DNA of 52,164 nt from Dicyema japonicum. Taxonomy: Eukaryota > Dicyemida > Rhombozoa > Dicyemidae. A program made the position numbers and the translations under genes. Of this stretch, positions 20,150 through 31,989 are shown piece after piece. The notes beneath the pieces were generated by a model. It was not told the origin of the DNA, searched no databases, and saw only the letters and a list, made by a program, of their open reading frames with translations. Numbering within the stretch: the stretch's first letter is position 1; every line of letters starts with the position of its first letter. The stretch spans positions 540,053 to 592,216 of the forward strand of contig RDEW01000039.1 of assembly GCA_011109175.1 (NCBI GenBank). Reading direction: 5' to 3'.

Positions 20150-22150
20150 ACAATCTCAAAAGAACGAAACTATCCTGAATGCTATTGTCAACTATTGAGG
20201 ACGTACTCGGAATACGAATCTTCGTCGTTGATATTTATTGCCGGGGACTTTAACGCTAAAGTTGGGATGCGACGCAGTGGAGAGGAATCGTTCATCGGCA
20301 GGCATGGACGGGGTGGAGAAACACCCCGGGAACACTACTGGCCAATTTCTGTCAAGCGAATGATCTTTTCATAGGAAACACTGCCTTTATGCACCCAGCT
20401 CGCCACAGGAGCACATGGACTGGCCATAGAACGAACTCGGAAAACAAAAGTGTCAATATTTATAATCAAATTGATTACATCATTTGTCGGACCAAGGACA
20501 AACACCTACTGAATGATGCCCGTTCTTATGGAGGGTCGATGATAAATAGTGACCATAAAATGGTTATTGGCAAGTTCTCCTTGAAGAAATACTACATTGG
20601 CAAAAGAACCTGAGTCTAAGCAAAACGCTACCACCTTACCATACCCATGTATATATGACTGAGAAGCTCTGGTCTCAGCTGCTGCTGGTGACAAACTACC
20701 AAAAACATATAGAGAACCACCTATATACATTGCCAGCTAATTATGACTATACAAGACCTATGGGATCAGACCAAAAGCATTATTTGCCTTGCCGCAAACA
20801 CCCACCTTGGAGTGAGACGGCAGACAACCGGAAATATGTTCACTTGGCCATCCAGACTCCTTATTACTGGCAAAACAACAACGAGAAATATGGATTACGA
20901 AAAGTTCTTGCATCTGTTGCTTTGGACCGCTTAAAACATCCTGCAGGAAATTACCTATCAGCATGCCATAGTGGATTTCGTGAAGGAAGGTCGACAGCGG
21001 ACATTCTGTGGAGCCACAGGTGGCGGTGTGCAACGGCTCAAAGATACAAAAATGCCACGACCATCCTGGGCATCGACATGTCAAGAGCTTTCGACACCAT
21101 TAGCCGACACAAGCTAATGGTTGTCCTTCATCAATTTGTGGACCAATCATTGCTACGGATAATCAGAGTACTTCTCTCAAGTACTGAACTGTCAGTCCGA
21201 ATTGGGAGAACTCTATCCCGACCATTCAAAACTACAATCGGCACTCCTCAGGGAGACTCCCTCTCCCCCTTACTATTTGTGATATATCTCGAAGCTGCAC
21301 TAAAGGATCTAAGAACTTGCTATGAAGGAAAAATAAACGAAGTCGTATACGCGGATGATGTGGATTTTATATCCGAGGATACAGAAGCTCTCACACATCT
21401 GCTGGAAAATGCACCGGACAAACTGGGGGAATGGTTCCTCATCGTTAACCGGGCCAAAACGGAAATCACGGAAATCAAAAGAATGGACAACATCCTTAAT
21501 GAACGTTGGCGACATGTTAATAAGCTTGGATCCCTACTGGGGGACACAGAAGACATCATCAAAAGGAAAACACTTGCAGGAGTAGCAATGCGAAAACTCA
21601 AAAAGGGATGGCTGAAAGGACTAGATGTCAATCTGCGGATACGCATGTACAATGCATTTGTGAAACCGATACTGACATACAATGCTGGTACTTGGGCCTG
21701 TACAGGTGCGGAATCAATGGCTCTCGATGGGTTCCACAGAAAACAGCTTAGAGTATTATTTGGCATGCAGTGGCCAGCCAGAATCTCGAATACCGGTATT
21801 TACAAAAAATGCAAGAGTAGGCCTCTAAGCCTGGAAATCACTGACGCCCGGTGGAGACTGTTTGGTCACGTACTACGCATGGATCTTGCTGCCCCGGCTA
21901 ATGTGGCGATGGAGGACCATTTCATGTTCGAGGGCAAATGCTTCCGTGGCAGACCAAGGATGACCCTACCTATCATGCTGCACAAAGACCTCCAAAGGAT
22001 GAAGAAATGCCTAAAGACGGGAGACGATCTGGACATGCTGAGATCGACTGCGTGTAACCGTGGAGGATGGAAGAGGCTAACTAATAACATTGTTTCTTGT
22101 ATTGCACATGCTTTGCTATAACTATTATGGCAAGGCGATAAGTGCTGTAA
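20150..22150 (+). mobile_element. RTE-type LINE with the longest reverse transcriptase frame in the window
   Basis: The endonuclease C-terminal part (FIAGDFNAKVGMRRSG near 20,240, IYNQIDYIICR near 20,460, NSDHKMVIGKF near 20,560) is followed by a long frame at 20,655-22,121. That frame carries SGFREGRSTADILW, GIDMSRAFDTI, TIGTPQGDSLSPLLF, VYADDVDF, RMYNAFVKPILTYNAGTW and RWRLFGHVLRM. The catalytic YADD is intact. A short taataataa tail is at 22,150-22,160. The N-terminal half of the endonuclease is missing and the region 20,330-20,900 has frameshifts, so it is 5'-truncated and probably dead, though younger than other copies. The GDFNAKVG and W.LFGH.LRM signatures suggest the RTE/CFDP2-like group. 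Confidence 0.82.
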
Positions 22151-22160
22151 TAATAATCCT

Positions 22161-23092
22161 GAATGCGTAGAGATTGGCACATTTTTATCTCATTGTCATC
22201 TGGCTGAGTGAATCAGTCTTCGAACGATGTTTTTATTAAATGTGATTTACATACACTAAAAATATTAATGACAATGATATGATCGTAAATAAAATTGGCG
22301 AAGGTCAGTTGTGGATTGTTATGGAGATTGAGTTTATCGTTTCTATGATTTATTTTTATATTTTTAATTTAATAATTACTATCGGAAAAATTCGATCCAA
22401 TTTCTAATTATAATTTGATCCAACCAGCAAGAGAGTTCCCAATGGACGGCACTTCCTTCAAGTACGAACATGCAAAGACTTCTGAAGGAGGACGGGATCA
22501 CCTGAATTTTTTTCATTCTGATGGTGGTTTTCTGGTTCAATAATTTTAATTTAATCGTATCTCTTTAATTATTATCTAGATCTTTTAATATGGATGTGAC
22601 CTCTCGTTTCACTTCTAATGTTGATGGATGAAATGATGAACTCAGGCGAATTTGGATATACAAAGTTTCAGAACGAAGAAGCTTAGGCTAGAGTGTGCTA
22701 TGAGATACACTAACTTCATACACTAAACTTGGAGGATCATCTATTAGAAGATACGAATATATAATGATCGCTGCTGTGATTCTATGTATTTTGCTAATTA
22801 TAATTTGAAAAAAAATTTCAAATATAACTAAGAACGTCTGGTTCTCTTACGCCTGCGATTTTGAGTCGTCTAGGGAATCGGATTTCTACACTAACAGGAG
22901 ATACCCTTGAGCGCTTCTGGATATTTGAACGAACCTCACTCGCCATCACAAGAGAGAATAACAGGGCGCCTACTGCATGACCTTTTTGTTTATTTTATTC
23001 TGTTTTAATTAATAAAATGTAAAAACTAAGAATTGACAAATTTCTAAGCGAAATGTTAAATCTTTATTATTGTAAATGTCAGTTTTTTTTAA
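22161..23092. other. Intergenic, with two dispersed repeat fragments
   Basis: 22,480-22,555 (tttttttcattctgatggtg, gttttctggttcaata) matches 31,050-31,105, probably a LINE 3' end. 22,860-22,982 is the reverse of the repeat at 32,015-32,165. No gene seen between RTE and the CCDC113 stop. Confidence 0.45.
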
Positions 23093-24392
23093 TTATTTGC
23101 TCATTTTATTCCATTTATTTTTTGTTAATTTTAAAGAGACCTATAAATAAAATAACTATTACAGTAGCGATTCCTGCCTTTCTTTCACAATCTTGACATT
23201 GTTTTGTCTTTTCTTTAAGTTCTTTAGTTAATTTAACATAATCCATTATATCAGGAACGATATATTCTTCTAATTTATTCGTCATTTTTTCATTGAGTGT
23301 TTCAGCATTATTTTTTTCCTTTCAAAAAGTAATAAAGGCCACCTTTATTGTCTCTGTGATTTCATGTTGCACTTTATTTATGATTTCTTGTTTCTGTGCA
23401 ATTTGTTTCTCTAAATTTTGATATTCGTCTGCAGCTATTTTTAATTTTTTCTAAATTATTCAAAACTTAATTACTCTGTAATTATTGAGATTGTGTAAAG
23501 TTTTTCCACTTAGAACTTTGAGATATAAAAGATCTTGATTTTTTTCATCGATTTTATTTAAAAATTGAGAATTTTCAATTTTTAATTGCAAAAAGTCAAC
23601 TTCTTGTAGAACTTCACCAGTTTCTTCTTTCTAATTTTATACTAATTTTTCGACCTGTCGCAGTTGTATTAAGAGTTTGTTACATTGACTTTTAGCAGAC
23701 GATTTTTTTAATTTTATTTTATCTATTAAAGTAGACTTGATTTTATTTATGATATGAAAACCTTATTTTTTATTACAGAATTGAAATATTTTATTATTTT
23801 TTCTGCTGTTAATTTTTGAATTTTTCCATTAACATTTACTTCATTTGCAGTTTTTTCCAGTGACGTGTTTTCAGCCTCTAATTCCCAGTCGTACTTCGCT
23901 TGCTTTTATGTTTGTCTAAATTAAAGATTAAAAATATGTACGAAATGTTTTGTAGAGTATTTCTAAATTTCTTCCGGTTTTTCTTAACATTGGAAAAAAC
24001 ATTGTCAAATTCTGCCAAAGAAATTTCATATTTTTGTTCAGTAGTCAATCGATTAAGTCTCTCTAATGTACTGCTTCTTGATTTTGAACGCCTTTTTAAG
24101 CTTCCCTTCAAGGACAATGAGTCACTCTTATCTGCGTTTTTATCACTTCCTTCTACTCCTTTCTCTTCATTACTAGTCCAATGAAGTTCTTTATTAGTTA
24201 TTTTTGTTAAATAGCGTTCAAACATGTCTAATTCGGTTTCCAAATATTTATTATTTTCCCTTTAAATTAAAAATTAAATCACTTTAAGGTTTCAATTTCT
24301 TCTTCTAATTTCTCTATAGAGCATTGCTCAACATTTATGTCACTCTCGGTATCTTTGTACGTCGAATTACTCCTCACTTCTGAACTAGACAT
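23093..24392 (-). CDS. CCDC113: CCDC113/CFAP263 homologue, ciliary coiled-coil protein
   Basis: Homologue of CCDC113 (CFAP263), a coiled-coil protein of ciliary axonemes and centriolar satellites that partners with CCDC96. ATG 24,390-24,392 (MSSSEVRSN). The first intron at 24,260-24,282 (23 nt) joins EIETLKENNKYL to ETELDMFERYLTKI. Later come KRRSKSRSSTLERL, LTTEQKYEISLAEF, LRQ spliced to KEETGEVLQEVDF, LQLKIENSQFLNKI, LHNLNNYR spliced to KKLKIAADEYQNL, and EYIVPDIMDYVKL. After a last 22-nt intron, the end NKWNKMSK matches the family end KAWNRMK (stop 23,093-23,095). About seven introns of 22-26 nt. One problem: after the intron near 23,905-23,930 an in-frame TAA precedes KQAKYDWELEAEN, so either a base error or a nonsense change. 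Length and segment order otherwise agree along the whole protein. Confidence 0.88.
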
Positions 24393-24659
24393 TGCCAAGC
24401 AACTTAAATAAATTTCATAGCATTTAAAAAATAAATTAATAATTACGAATTTAAAGTTTAATCAAGTAATCTTGTCAATTAAAAAATTATTTTTACATAA
24501 AAACAGTTATATTTGGGAAACATTATTTATTAACAGAAGTTAAAAACAAGCAAAAATATCTTTCAATTATGTTTGGTTTCTCAAAAATCGAAAACGCATT
24601 TCTACTCACGATTTGTGTTTAAAGTGCCAGATCCTTTCTCTCTAAACCCTTTTTTTTTT

Positions 24660-25140
24660 CGCGATAAGCAATTCAATGTGGCTCAGCAGGATTAGTGGTT
24701 CCAATGACTTTTGATGTTTCGACGACGATTAGTTCAAAAATGAAATGTCCACCGAGACTTTTGTATCAAATTTTTAAAGGGTTTCGGCTTTTTCTTAGGC
24801 TGATTCTGGGTGAGTTGCCATCAGTGCAAAGTTGACGGAGAGACCATCCACACAGGTTGCGTCCCATGCGAGGAATCTATCACTTTCCCATGGGAAAAGA
24901 GTTATCTAGTCGGGTCTTTTGTTGTTGAGTTCTGTCGGATGAAGTCAAATAAATCCGGAGTCCAAGGCTTCCAGTCCCCACGTAATAACTCAGTTGATTT
25001 TGACACCTTCAAGCACTCCTCCGACCGGAGAAAGTATGAAGACCCTTCATGTCGACCGTCTTTCTGCATCTACAACGGTGGGCCACAAAAACATCTAACC
25101 TGAGACGGACGCAGACCATCTATTCTTGTCTAACTGTCAT
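24660..25140 (-). pseudogene. LINE remnant of the GKRPDG/YLDD family
   Basis: The reverse strand reads FLAWDATCVDGLSVNFALMA and EKAETL, the WD.T block and following acidic segment of the family also seen at 31,990-33,255 and 10,900-11,300. The forward open frame at 24,810-25,103 is a shadow of it. Broken. Confidence 0.55.
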
Positions 25141-25439
25141 CCAATAGTGTCCCAAGAGAAGTGCATGGTATAGCTCTGAGCTAGCGGCCTTTATTTTGTC
25201 GATGCAGAAGCAGGTATGCAAAAAATGGTCAAGTTCTGAATTTATTCCATCAATAGTTTTGGAACATAACATTTCGTCCCAGTCTCGTTGTTTTTTTAAC
25301 GTTTTTTGGTATCATACGATCACCATATCTGGCGTATGAGACCGGTAGAAGTGTTAGCTCAGAGAGCGATTTTAAACACCAGTGCTTGGCTGAAGTCATC
25401 CACTATAATAGAAACGTCAATGAATTCGCATTTGGTTAG

Positions 25440-25690
25440 TAAGGACCTTCAGTGAATATTAGAGTGTTCCCCAAATCGAAGGAGTAACAAAAGTAAAGTC
25501 TTTAATGTGGCTCGGACGTAGGCCATCAAGGCCAACACTACTGCTTCCTGGAAATAATTAAATAAATCGATGTCGATCGAAGATAAACTTGACATGCGCT
25601 GATTTGACATCGAAGATCTCAAATATGTTTGTATCTGTTTTAACTTTGAAAAAGAACGTTCACAGCTACCCATTGATTAGTCAAAATCTT
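25440..25690 (-). pseudogene. hAT transposase C-terminal fragment
   Basis: The reverse strand encodes CERSFSKLKQIQTYLRSSMS then QRMSSLSSIDIDL, the conserved dimerisation end of hAT transposases of the ZMYM1-like type (ERSFSKLKxIKxYLRS...RLssLaxLsIe). Only this end is present. Confidence 0.8.
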
Positions 25691-26112
25691 CAACGCTGTC
25701 AATAGAACACGCAGATCACTAGCAGTTGATCTTGTTTATGATGAAAAAACATAGAGAAAAAGTGTATAGCTAAATAACGTGAACTTTATGAGTTGGATCT
25801 GCTTCCCCCTACAGCATGCTTGGACTGGTTGCCCTGACAGTAACAGAAGTAATTAGGTGATTCCGATTTCCCCTATCCTCCATGCCATTTTCATTCCGTC
25901 ATATCGAAAAACCCAGCTGCTCTCTTTAGCATCTGCGCTTGTGTCAACGCAGGAAGTCGACGTGTGATATGAATGAATATAATTGATTCTCTGTCTCTTA
26001 ACAGAACTGGAGGATCTGCAGCTATAAACATTAATTTTACAATATAATTTATTTTTAAATTTTATTATTTTAAATAAAATTATATTTTATATTTGAATCA
26101 TGTGGTATAGTA
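25691..26112. other. Upstream region of TEDC1, no feature seen
   Basis: No recognised element. AT content rises over the last 80 bases before the TEDC1 ATG, a plausible promoter position but without a defined motif. Confidence 0.3.
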
Positions 26113-27439
26113 ATGGCAAATATTAAAGAAACACTTCAAACTTTTTGCAGAATTCTAAATAATGCAGGCTTTATAAAATTAACACCAGAGGATTTTAGAA
26201 GAGCCAAATTTGGTAACGATGATGAAATTCTGGTGAATTAAATAATTGAATATTCTAGAGAAATTCATTGTGGACTTTGCTTATTCAAATATTTTTATTC
26301 CACCAAAATCGTAGTTTTCCAAAAATTTTATTGGATTTTGAAGAAAAAGGTCTTTTTATAATAAATTTCAGAAAAGTATTTGAAAATGATCAAAATATAT
26401 TTTAATATGAATCAAATAACTACTTTTAATAATTTCACAGTTGAAATTTCAAGTTCCAACTTACTTGTGATGATCGGGGCACTAATGATTAATCAAAAGT
26501 TTATGGAAAATATTTCCCTTTCTTTCATAAATTCTACATTAAGTCTATCATCACAGAAGTTTCAAAATAATGAAGAAATCTTAAATGAAAATTTAATATC
26601 CGTTAATGACCACGTCGACTCGATTATTTTTCCCTAAGGAAGGCCAATTTGAAAATTCGTAATTTGGCAAATTCACGACGTTGTGTCATAAAGAGTCTTC
26701 ATAAGTTGTCTTCACTTTGTTCAAGTAAACTTTTTAATTCGGAATATGTTCCACGTGGGGATGGATCTAATGAAAATGTTTTAAAGCAAAAATCCGCGAA
26801 ATTTGATAAAAATTTTTATTCAGTTATGAATTATTTGTCCGGAATACTTTCAAGGTATAAATTTCACTTATTTAGGAAAATTTGGAAGTTAATAGTCAAA
26901 TTATTGAGGATTTAACTTTCTGGTATACAAAGGGAGAGAAAATATTTTGGAAATGGATGGAAAGTGTCTTGGAATTTTTTATTTCTAACAAAAATGGCAA
27001 CGTTGAGCAAGATAATGATCATATAGAAGAGTTGGCTCTTCAGGTTTCCTCAGAAAAATTGTTGAGTCTTGCTAAGTTTTGTTTAGCTTTTTCTTCCTAC
27101 CAAGTTTTTCTTTATCAGTTATGTAGACTGGACTCGATAAGGTGATTAACGTGAATGTCTCTTCTAAAAAATCTGAATTTTTTGGAATTTCTAATAATTT
27201 TTCTATGCCTTTGTTTTTTGAAACTAATTTGAATTTGCCCTTCAGTAAAATGGTTAAATTTTATTTTATTTCAGAATTTGAATGGAATTGAAGATACTAA
27301 CAGAACAAGTGAAGAATCAAAAAATAAATTTGAGAGGATAGATAAACTTTTTGATGATGCTTTAAATAAGATTGTCAATTCAGCATTCCCAAAATTGAAT
27401 GAATCAGCTTATATAATGACAAAATCATTTCCTACTTAA
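26113..27439 (+). CDS. TEDC1: TEDC1 homologue, tubulin epsilon and delta complex protein 1
   Basis: Homologue of TEDC1, which with TEDC2 and delta/epsilon-tubulin stabilises triplet microtubules of centrioles. ATG 26,113 (MANIKETLQTFCRILNNAG). LTPEDFRRAKFGNDDEI aligns with the family FRRAKFDRPE. After a 26-nt intron (26,233-26,258), LRNSLWTLLIQIF aligns with ALWQLLFRVL. Further introns: 26,350-26,371 (22 nt), a 29-nt one ending before 26,644 (GCC AAT TTG), one near 26,856-26,876, and 27,253-27,274 (22 nt). The second diagnostic block is TKGEKIFWKWMESVLEFF (family RELVFWQWMDTVL). The protein ends at TMTKSFPT-like residues with TAA 27,437-27,439. One base too many or too few near 26,850 separates SGILS from ENLEVN, and the exon pattern around 27,080-27,160 is uncertain. 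Confidence 0.8.
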
Positions 27440-27599
27440 TAATTTAAACTTTAATTAACTTTGTAAAAATATTATAATTTAAAAATGATTCAATTGCTAA
27501 CAGAATCACTGTTTTTTGAGAATTAATTATCACTATTGTGAAGAACGATATATTTTTACGAACATAAATCTACGACCCTCAGATCTCGGACTTAAACTT

Positions 27600-28530
27600 A
27601 CTACAATTAATTTTCAGCATTCCCACTTTTTTGGATTATTTTGGTAAATTTTTAAATTACTTTACGAAGATCCTGCCCTATGACCCCAAATTATTCTGTT
27701 TTTCTGTATTGAAGAACTTATTTATATGTGGCGACCTCAATGAGAGACACATTTTTTGGTTAAATTTAAAGTCCCCTGATGAAAGAGGCGACCTCATCAC
27801 AAGTTGTCCTAATAATATGATCGCCTTGAATGACCTTAAAATTTTTACTAGAATCTCATTAAGGAGTACTGATTGGTGCATGTCTCCTGATCTAACAATA
27901 TATTGCACTACATTAACAGGAATTGATTCGTGGAGTGTGAATTATCATTTTTTCGCGACCACAACCCAATGCATTTAATTTAAGAGGATCTGAATGGGGT
28001 CTCGTTCATCATCTGAAGTCAAGAGATTCAAGAACTATAGGAATGCAAATAAATTTGGTTTCAGTAATTCGTTGAGAAAGAATAGGCCACATGACTCTCA
28101 TCACAAATGCATTCGATTGATTAGGCCACGAAAATTATCAGTACGGTTACTCAAAAGAATGACAATGTGCTTATTGCAATCACTTCTGTGAGAAAAGAAA
28201 ACACACTTGAGGGAATCAAAATTATTTATTACAAAGAGCCTGCAAGTGTTTTGAGTCGGTTAATAAGGAGACTAATTAATTTAATTTATTATCGCCGGAA
28301 CCACAAGAAAAGGAAGATTTATCGTCTAAATTAAATTCACTCAGATAGACCACCCTCAACGTCTTTTACATCCTATTTATTCTGAAACACGAGCTCTTAT
28401 TCAAACGGGAAATAAACTAAGCAAAGTTAAAAGACGCTCAGTTGATGTCGGTGAAAAGATATCAAAACTAAATAAAGAAAACATGTGTCCTGACCATATA
28501 ATGAGGCCTCCACTTTTTTAATGATAAATG
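27600..28530 (+). pseudogene. Jockey-like LINE, endonuclease part
   Basis: FICGDLNERHIFWLNLKSPD, then ERGDLI, MIALND, TRISLRSTDWCMSPDLTIY and SWSVNYHF give the C-terminal half of a Jockey-type endonuclease (GDfNahh..W, G..L, TR, SspDLt, dHfpi). The region after 27,980 looks like the linker before a reverse transcriptase but has lost its frame. It ends where the CWF19L1 duplication unit begins. Confidence 0.7.
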
Positions 28531-28617
28531 TCTCGTCTGAAAACTGAGAATCCGGGTTTAGTTTGAAACTAATTGGCTGTCGTGGGTTTAGTTTCGTCTG
28601 GTAAAAAAGAACTACAT

Positions 28618-28800
28618 CTATTGAATGTCTAAAGTGAAAGCATTGTAATTCGGTAATTCTTGTTGAATTTCATTTATGTTAACTTTCATTATGATTAAGG
28701 CTGATCCGTGATTTTTTCGACGTCTCCATATGAAAGCAAAATACGGCAAACCCTTGATCCATGGTTGCGGAATAAAGAACTTTCTATACTTTTTCATCAT
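28618..28800 (-). CDS. Short divergent frame upstream of CWF19L1, conserved in three units
   Basis: A 60-codon reverse frame starting MMKKYRKFFIPQPWIKGLPY. The other two units have the related starts MVKKSRKFAIPQSCIEGVAV (about 36,395) and MVKKSRKFLIPESW (about 46,250), but lose the frame after about 33 codons. It may be the first exon of a gene whose remainder is absent or spliced in a way I could not resolve. The divergent position suggests a shared promoter with CWF19L1. No family assigned. Confidence 0.3.
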   Translation of the reverse strand: MMKKYRKFFIPQPWIKGLPYFAFIWRRRKNHGSALIIMKVNINEIQQELPNYNAFTLDIQ

Positions 28801-29038
28801 TTTGAAGTGGACAATGGAACCACTTAGTTAGTCACAAGACATTTTTTAGTCAACTTTGATAAAATTGTCAACTTTGAGGATACCAATAAAAAAAAGACCT
28901 AAGTAAATAAAACAGAGTATATAAATTCATTTTAGTTAATTTTTAAAATTAAATAAAAATAAAATGAATTATATTATTCAAACAAAATTATTCAGTTTTT
29001 CATTATTTTAGGTTAATTAGTATTCATAATTCATATTA

Positions 29039-30732
29039 ATGTTGAAAATGTATTGTAATTATAATTTCAGTTTAATTTGCGGGGAAGTTGACGGTGAATT
29101 CGAACGTTTATTTGAGAAAATCAACAAAATCAATGCCAAGTCTAATATGATGTATTAAAATTAATTATCATAGCTTCTCATTTGTGTAGGAACTTTTTTA
29201 GCGATTATAAATCGTTAAATACATTTGACACCAGTTTAGGTTTCATTATAACAAAATTCAGTTAATATTGATACGTATATTTTCTGTCCTCAGGAACCAC
29301 CGATTCCCTTCGATTCACCAAAATCAAATACTTTCGAAAATCACAAGTTTTTGATCTTCCTAATGGAGTGGTCCTCGCTTACAAAGAAGAGACGACAAAT
29401 TTTCCTGGAAAAGATATTGATATTCTCATCACTCCAAAATTGCCTTATGGCGTGTTAAATATGTCGAGGATTCTGATGAAGTTAGGGTAATTATTTTAAC
29501 AATTGTAAGAACAATAATTTACATCTTTACGTCGACTTTGGTTGTCGTGATGCTGCCAGAGCTGTCCGCATGTTGAAGCCTAGGTACCATTTCTCATTGA
29601 CTGAGAGATGTTCGTATGAAAGGCCACCTTTTAGGTTAAATATTATTTCATTTTTTCAGAATTGTCAATTCAATGGGAACTGAGTTGCTATCTCATTTTA
29701 TATCATTGACCAAAGTGGGAAATTTTAATTTTAAGGTATCCCATGATTTTAACTGTTTAGTGGTTATACGCCTTATCGATTAAACCGGTCAACCTCTCTA
29801 GTCCAGATGAACTATTTCCCGCTGTCGATTATACTGAGAATCCTTATATTGAACAGTTTAAAAATGACCCAACTGATGACAAAAAGTCAACAATGAAGTC
29901 ACATAACAATCCGCACTTTTTTTCGGAACAACTTGGCATATTCGAAGAATCATCCCAAAGTGCATCTGTGTGTCAATTTAGGTACCGAGATCGAATGTAT
30001 GTTTTGTCCTAGGTCTTCAAACATGGAAAAACATCTCATCATAGACGTATTTGATCGCGTATCTTCAATTATTAACTACTAGTGCTACCTGTCATTAGCT
30101 AAAGGCGGCATTGATCTTTATCACGTTGTAATCTCACCAATTGACCACATACAATCATTCGTTTGTTTGGACTCTGAAACAAAATGATTTCAATAGGTTC
30201 CTTGATTTATCATTGTAGATTTAAATATCTGATCGGCCGATTTTATGCTCAATTTGAACGAGTTCCGTTTATTTTTGAATGTAATTTCCACAATCATCAC
30301 CTCCAATTGCAAGTTTTGCCAGTCTTATTTTAGGTTGTCGCGATTCCAGTCAACTTGGTTGATTTTATTGTCGAGACTTTGCATTCTTATGCTCGTAATC
30401 TTTTTGGTGGTATCCGAGTTGTCTTCTATGGATGACCTCCTTGAAGTTTGGATGATTTCATAAAATTTAGGTTGCCGGTTCTAATCAGCCGTATTTTTAT
30501 GCGGAGATTGGCACCGTAGGAAGGTACTTTATTTCATTGAACAATGTTAATAGCTTTCCTAGTAATTTTGGAAGGTACTCTCTTATGGTTTTTGTAGGGA
30601 AATTGTATGTGATGTACTTAGATGTGGTAATCAGATAAATTGGAGAGTCTGCATTCTTGAGGAGGGCTGAATGAAAAAGGCTAATGTTGAGAGTTTAGAA
30701 AATCGCTCAGACATTTTAGTTTGGTTAAATAA
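29039..30732 (+). pseudogene. CWF19L1: CWF19L1 homologue, copy 1 (most damaged)
   Basis: Same exon order as copy 2, with readable segments LICGEVDGEFERLFEKI, KDIDILITPK, DDKKSTMKSHNNPHFF, CMFCPRSSNMEKHLIIDVF, the CYLSLAKGG region, and NWRVCILEE near the end. Compared with copies 2 and 3 it has single-base losses in the exon ending NYD (aatatgat), in CVGNFF (gtaggaac) and after CGVLN (29,460), plus extra bases in the last exon (gagggctgaatg). The short introns are in the same places. The number of shifts is higher than in neighbouring genes, so it is probably a pseudogene. Confidence 0.82.
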
Positions 30733-31989
30733 ATTTAATTTCTTTAATGTCGATTATAGGTAAATAAATTATACTCCTTCATTAATAATCACTAATTTTC
30801 TTGCTCTTCATAAAAGACGATACTTTTCAAGGTTCTATTGATTCAGATAGGATTCAAGTTAGAATCATTTGTGCTTCCGGCACTTATTAATAAATTATAA
30901 AAATAAAAAAAAGCTCAAGTATTGTAACGTTTAATTTATTGTAACCTATTGGCATGAGAAATTCAGATATAATCCTAAATTAAAACAAAAAAGACCATTA
31001 GTCAACAATTATCCAGAGGAGTTCTCTTGGACGACATTCCTTCACTCCGACTGAATTTTTTCATTCTGGCTATGACGGTGGTTTTCTGGTTCAATACAAT
31101 TAATTTAACGATGTGCCTATGCCAATGGTCTCAAATGAATAAAATGAACTTTTTTCCAAAATTTATTCCATTTTGAGTAATCATATTCTTCACAACCTTA
31201 AAATCAATATCGCTTGGTATACTGGTCTACTAGGACCAATGATATGTCTCGACTGCTACCTAATTTTGAAAAATTGGTGTAATCGTTTATTAAAAATCTA
31301 AAAACGTTTTTAGGGAAATTTATTTTGTTTTTTTGTAAAAAGATATTTATTTACCCTTGGTCCCTTCAAATGAAGAATATCGGTTCCTAAAGTCACAACT
31401 AAGAGCTGAGACTGCAGTTGTATTTGATGCATCGCATAACTCGAAAGCGGATCCTGACAAGAGAAAAGGTGGCCTTCTCTGGTTGTTTAAAAAGTGAAAG
31501 GAGCAAAACGAGGACGTAGATTCTCCGATTCTGTGCAAATAAGAATGTAAATCCATATGATGACCACAGAGGATTTGTTCCAAGTGGACACGAACTTGAC
31601 GCTGTATGGAAGCTTTGTTTCCGTCAATGTTTGATGGAAGACGTCCCAGGAGCCTGTTGATACAATAACTTCAGATGGCATTAGTAGAAACTCAATAGTG
31701 GATCATTTTAAAGCTCAACTGAGTGGGTTCAATCTCTGGGATTGTTCGAAAATGCAAACTTTGTAACGAGGGTAGCCCGATTCTCCTTTTGTTTGTGGAA
31801 AGCCAAAGCCAGTGAGTCGGATGGCCTAGTGCTTTCAGTTTAGGTGGTTTTTAAACAGCAGGTAATTATACTTAGAGCGGAGTTTCAAGTCATTTGTATA
31901 TTTCAAGGTTTGTCATTAATAAACAGGGACCCTAAACAGGAACACCATGGTTCATCGTTGTTTTGATAATTTTTTTTAAATTCAAATAA

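Larger units (their letters stand above)
28535..31760 (+). repeat. CWF19L1 duplication unit, copy 1
   Basis: The first 2.2 kb match 36,145-38,470 and 46,010-48,330 in the same orientation. The downstream part (30,890-30,960 and 31,110-31,760) matches only the third unit, at 49,405-49,560 and 51,445-52,164. A short LINE-like 3' end (30,970-31,105) interrupts this copy. Confidence 0.85.

Noticed and set aside
20758-22180. Reverse-strand frames of 100-150 aa
   Set aside because: Shadows of the RTE reverse transcriptase frame, which has full motif support on the forward strand.
23093-24392. A non-standard genetic code, suggested by the in-frame TAA in CCDC113
   Set aside because: TAA and TGA end TPRKB, COQ10, HEATR1, TPGS1 and TEDC1 exactly at family C-termini; one odd TAA is better explained by an error or mutation.
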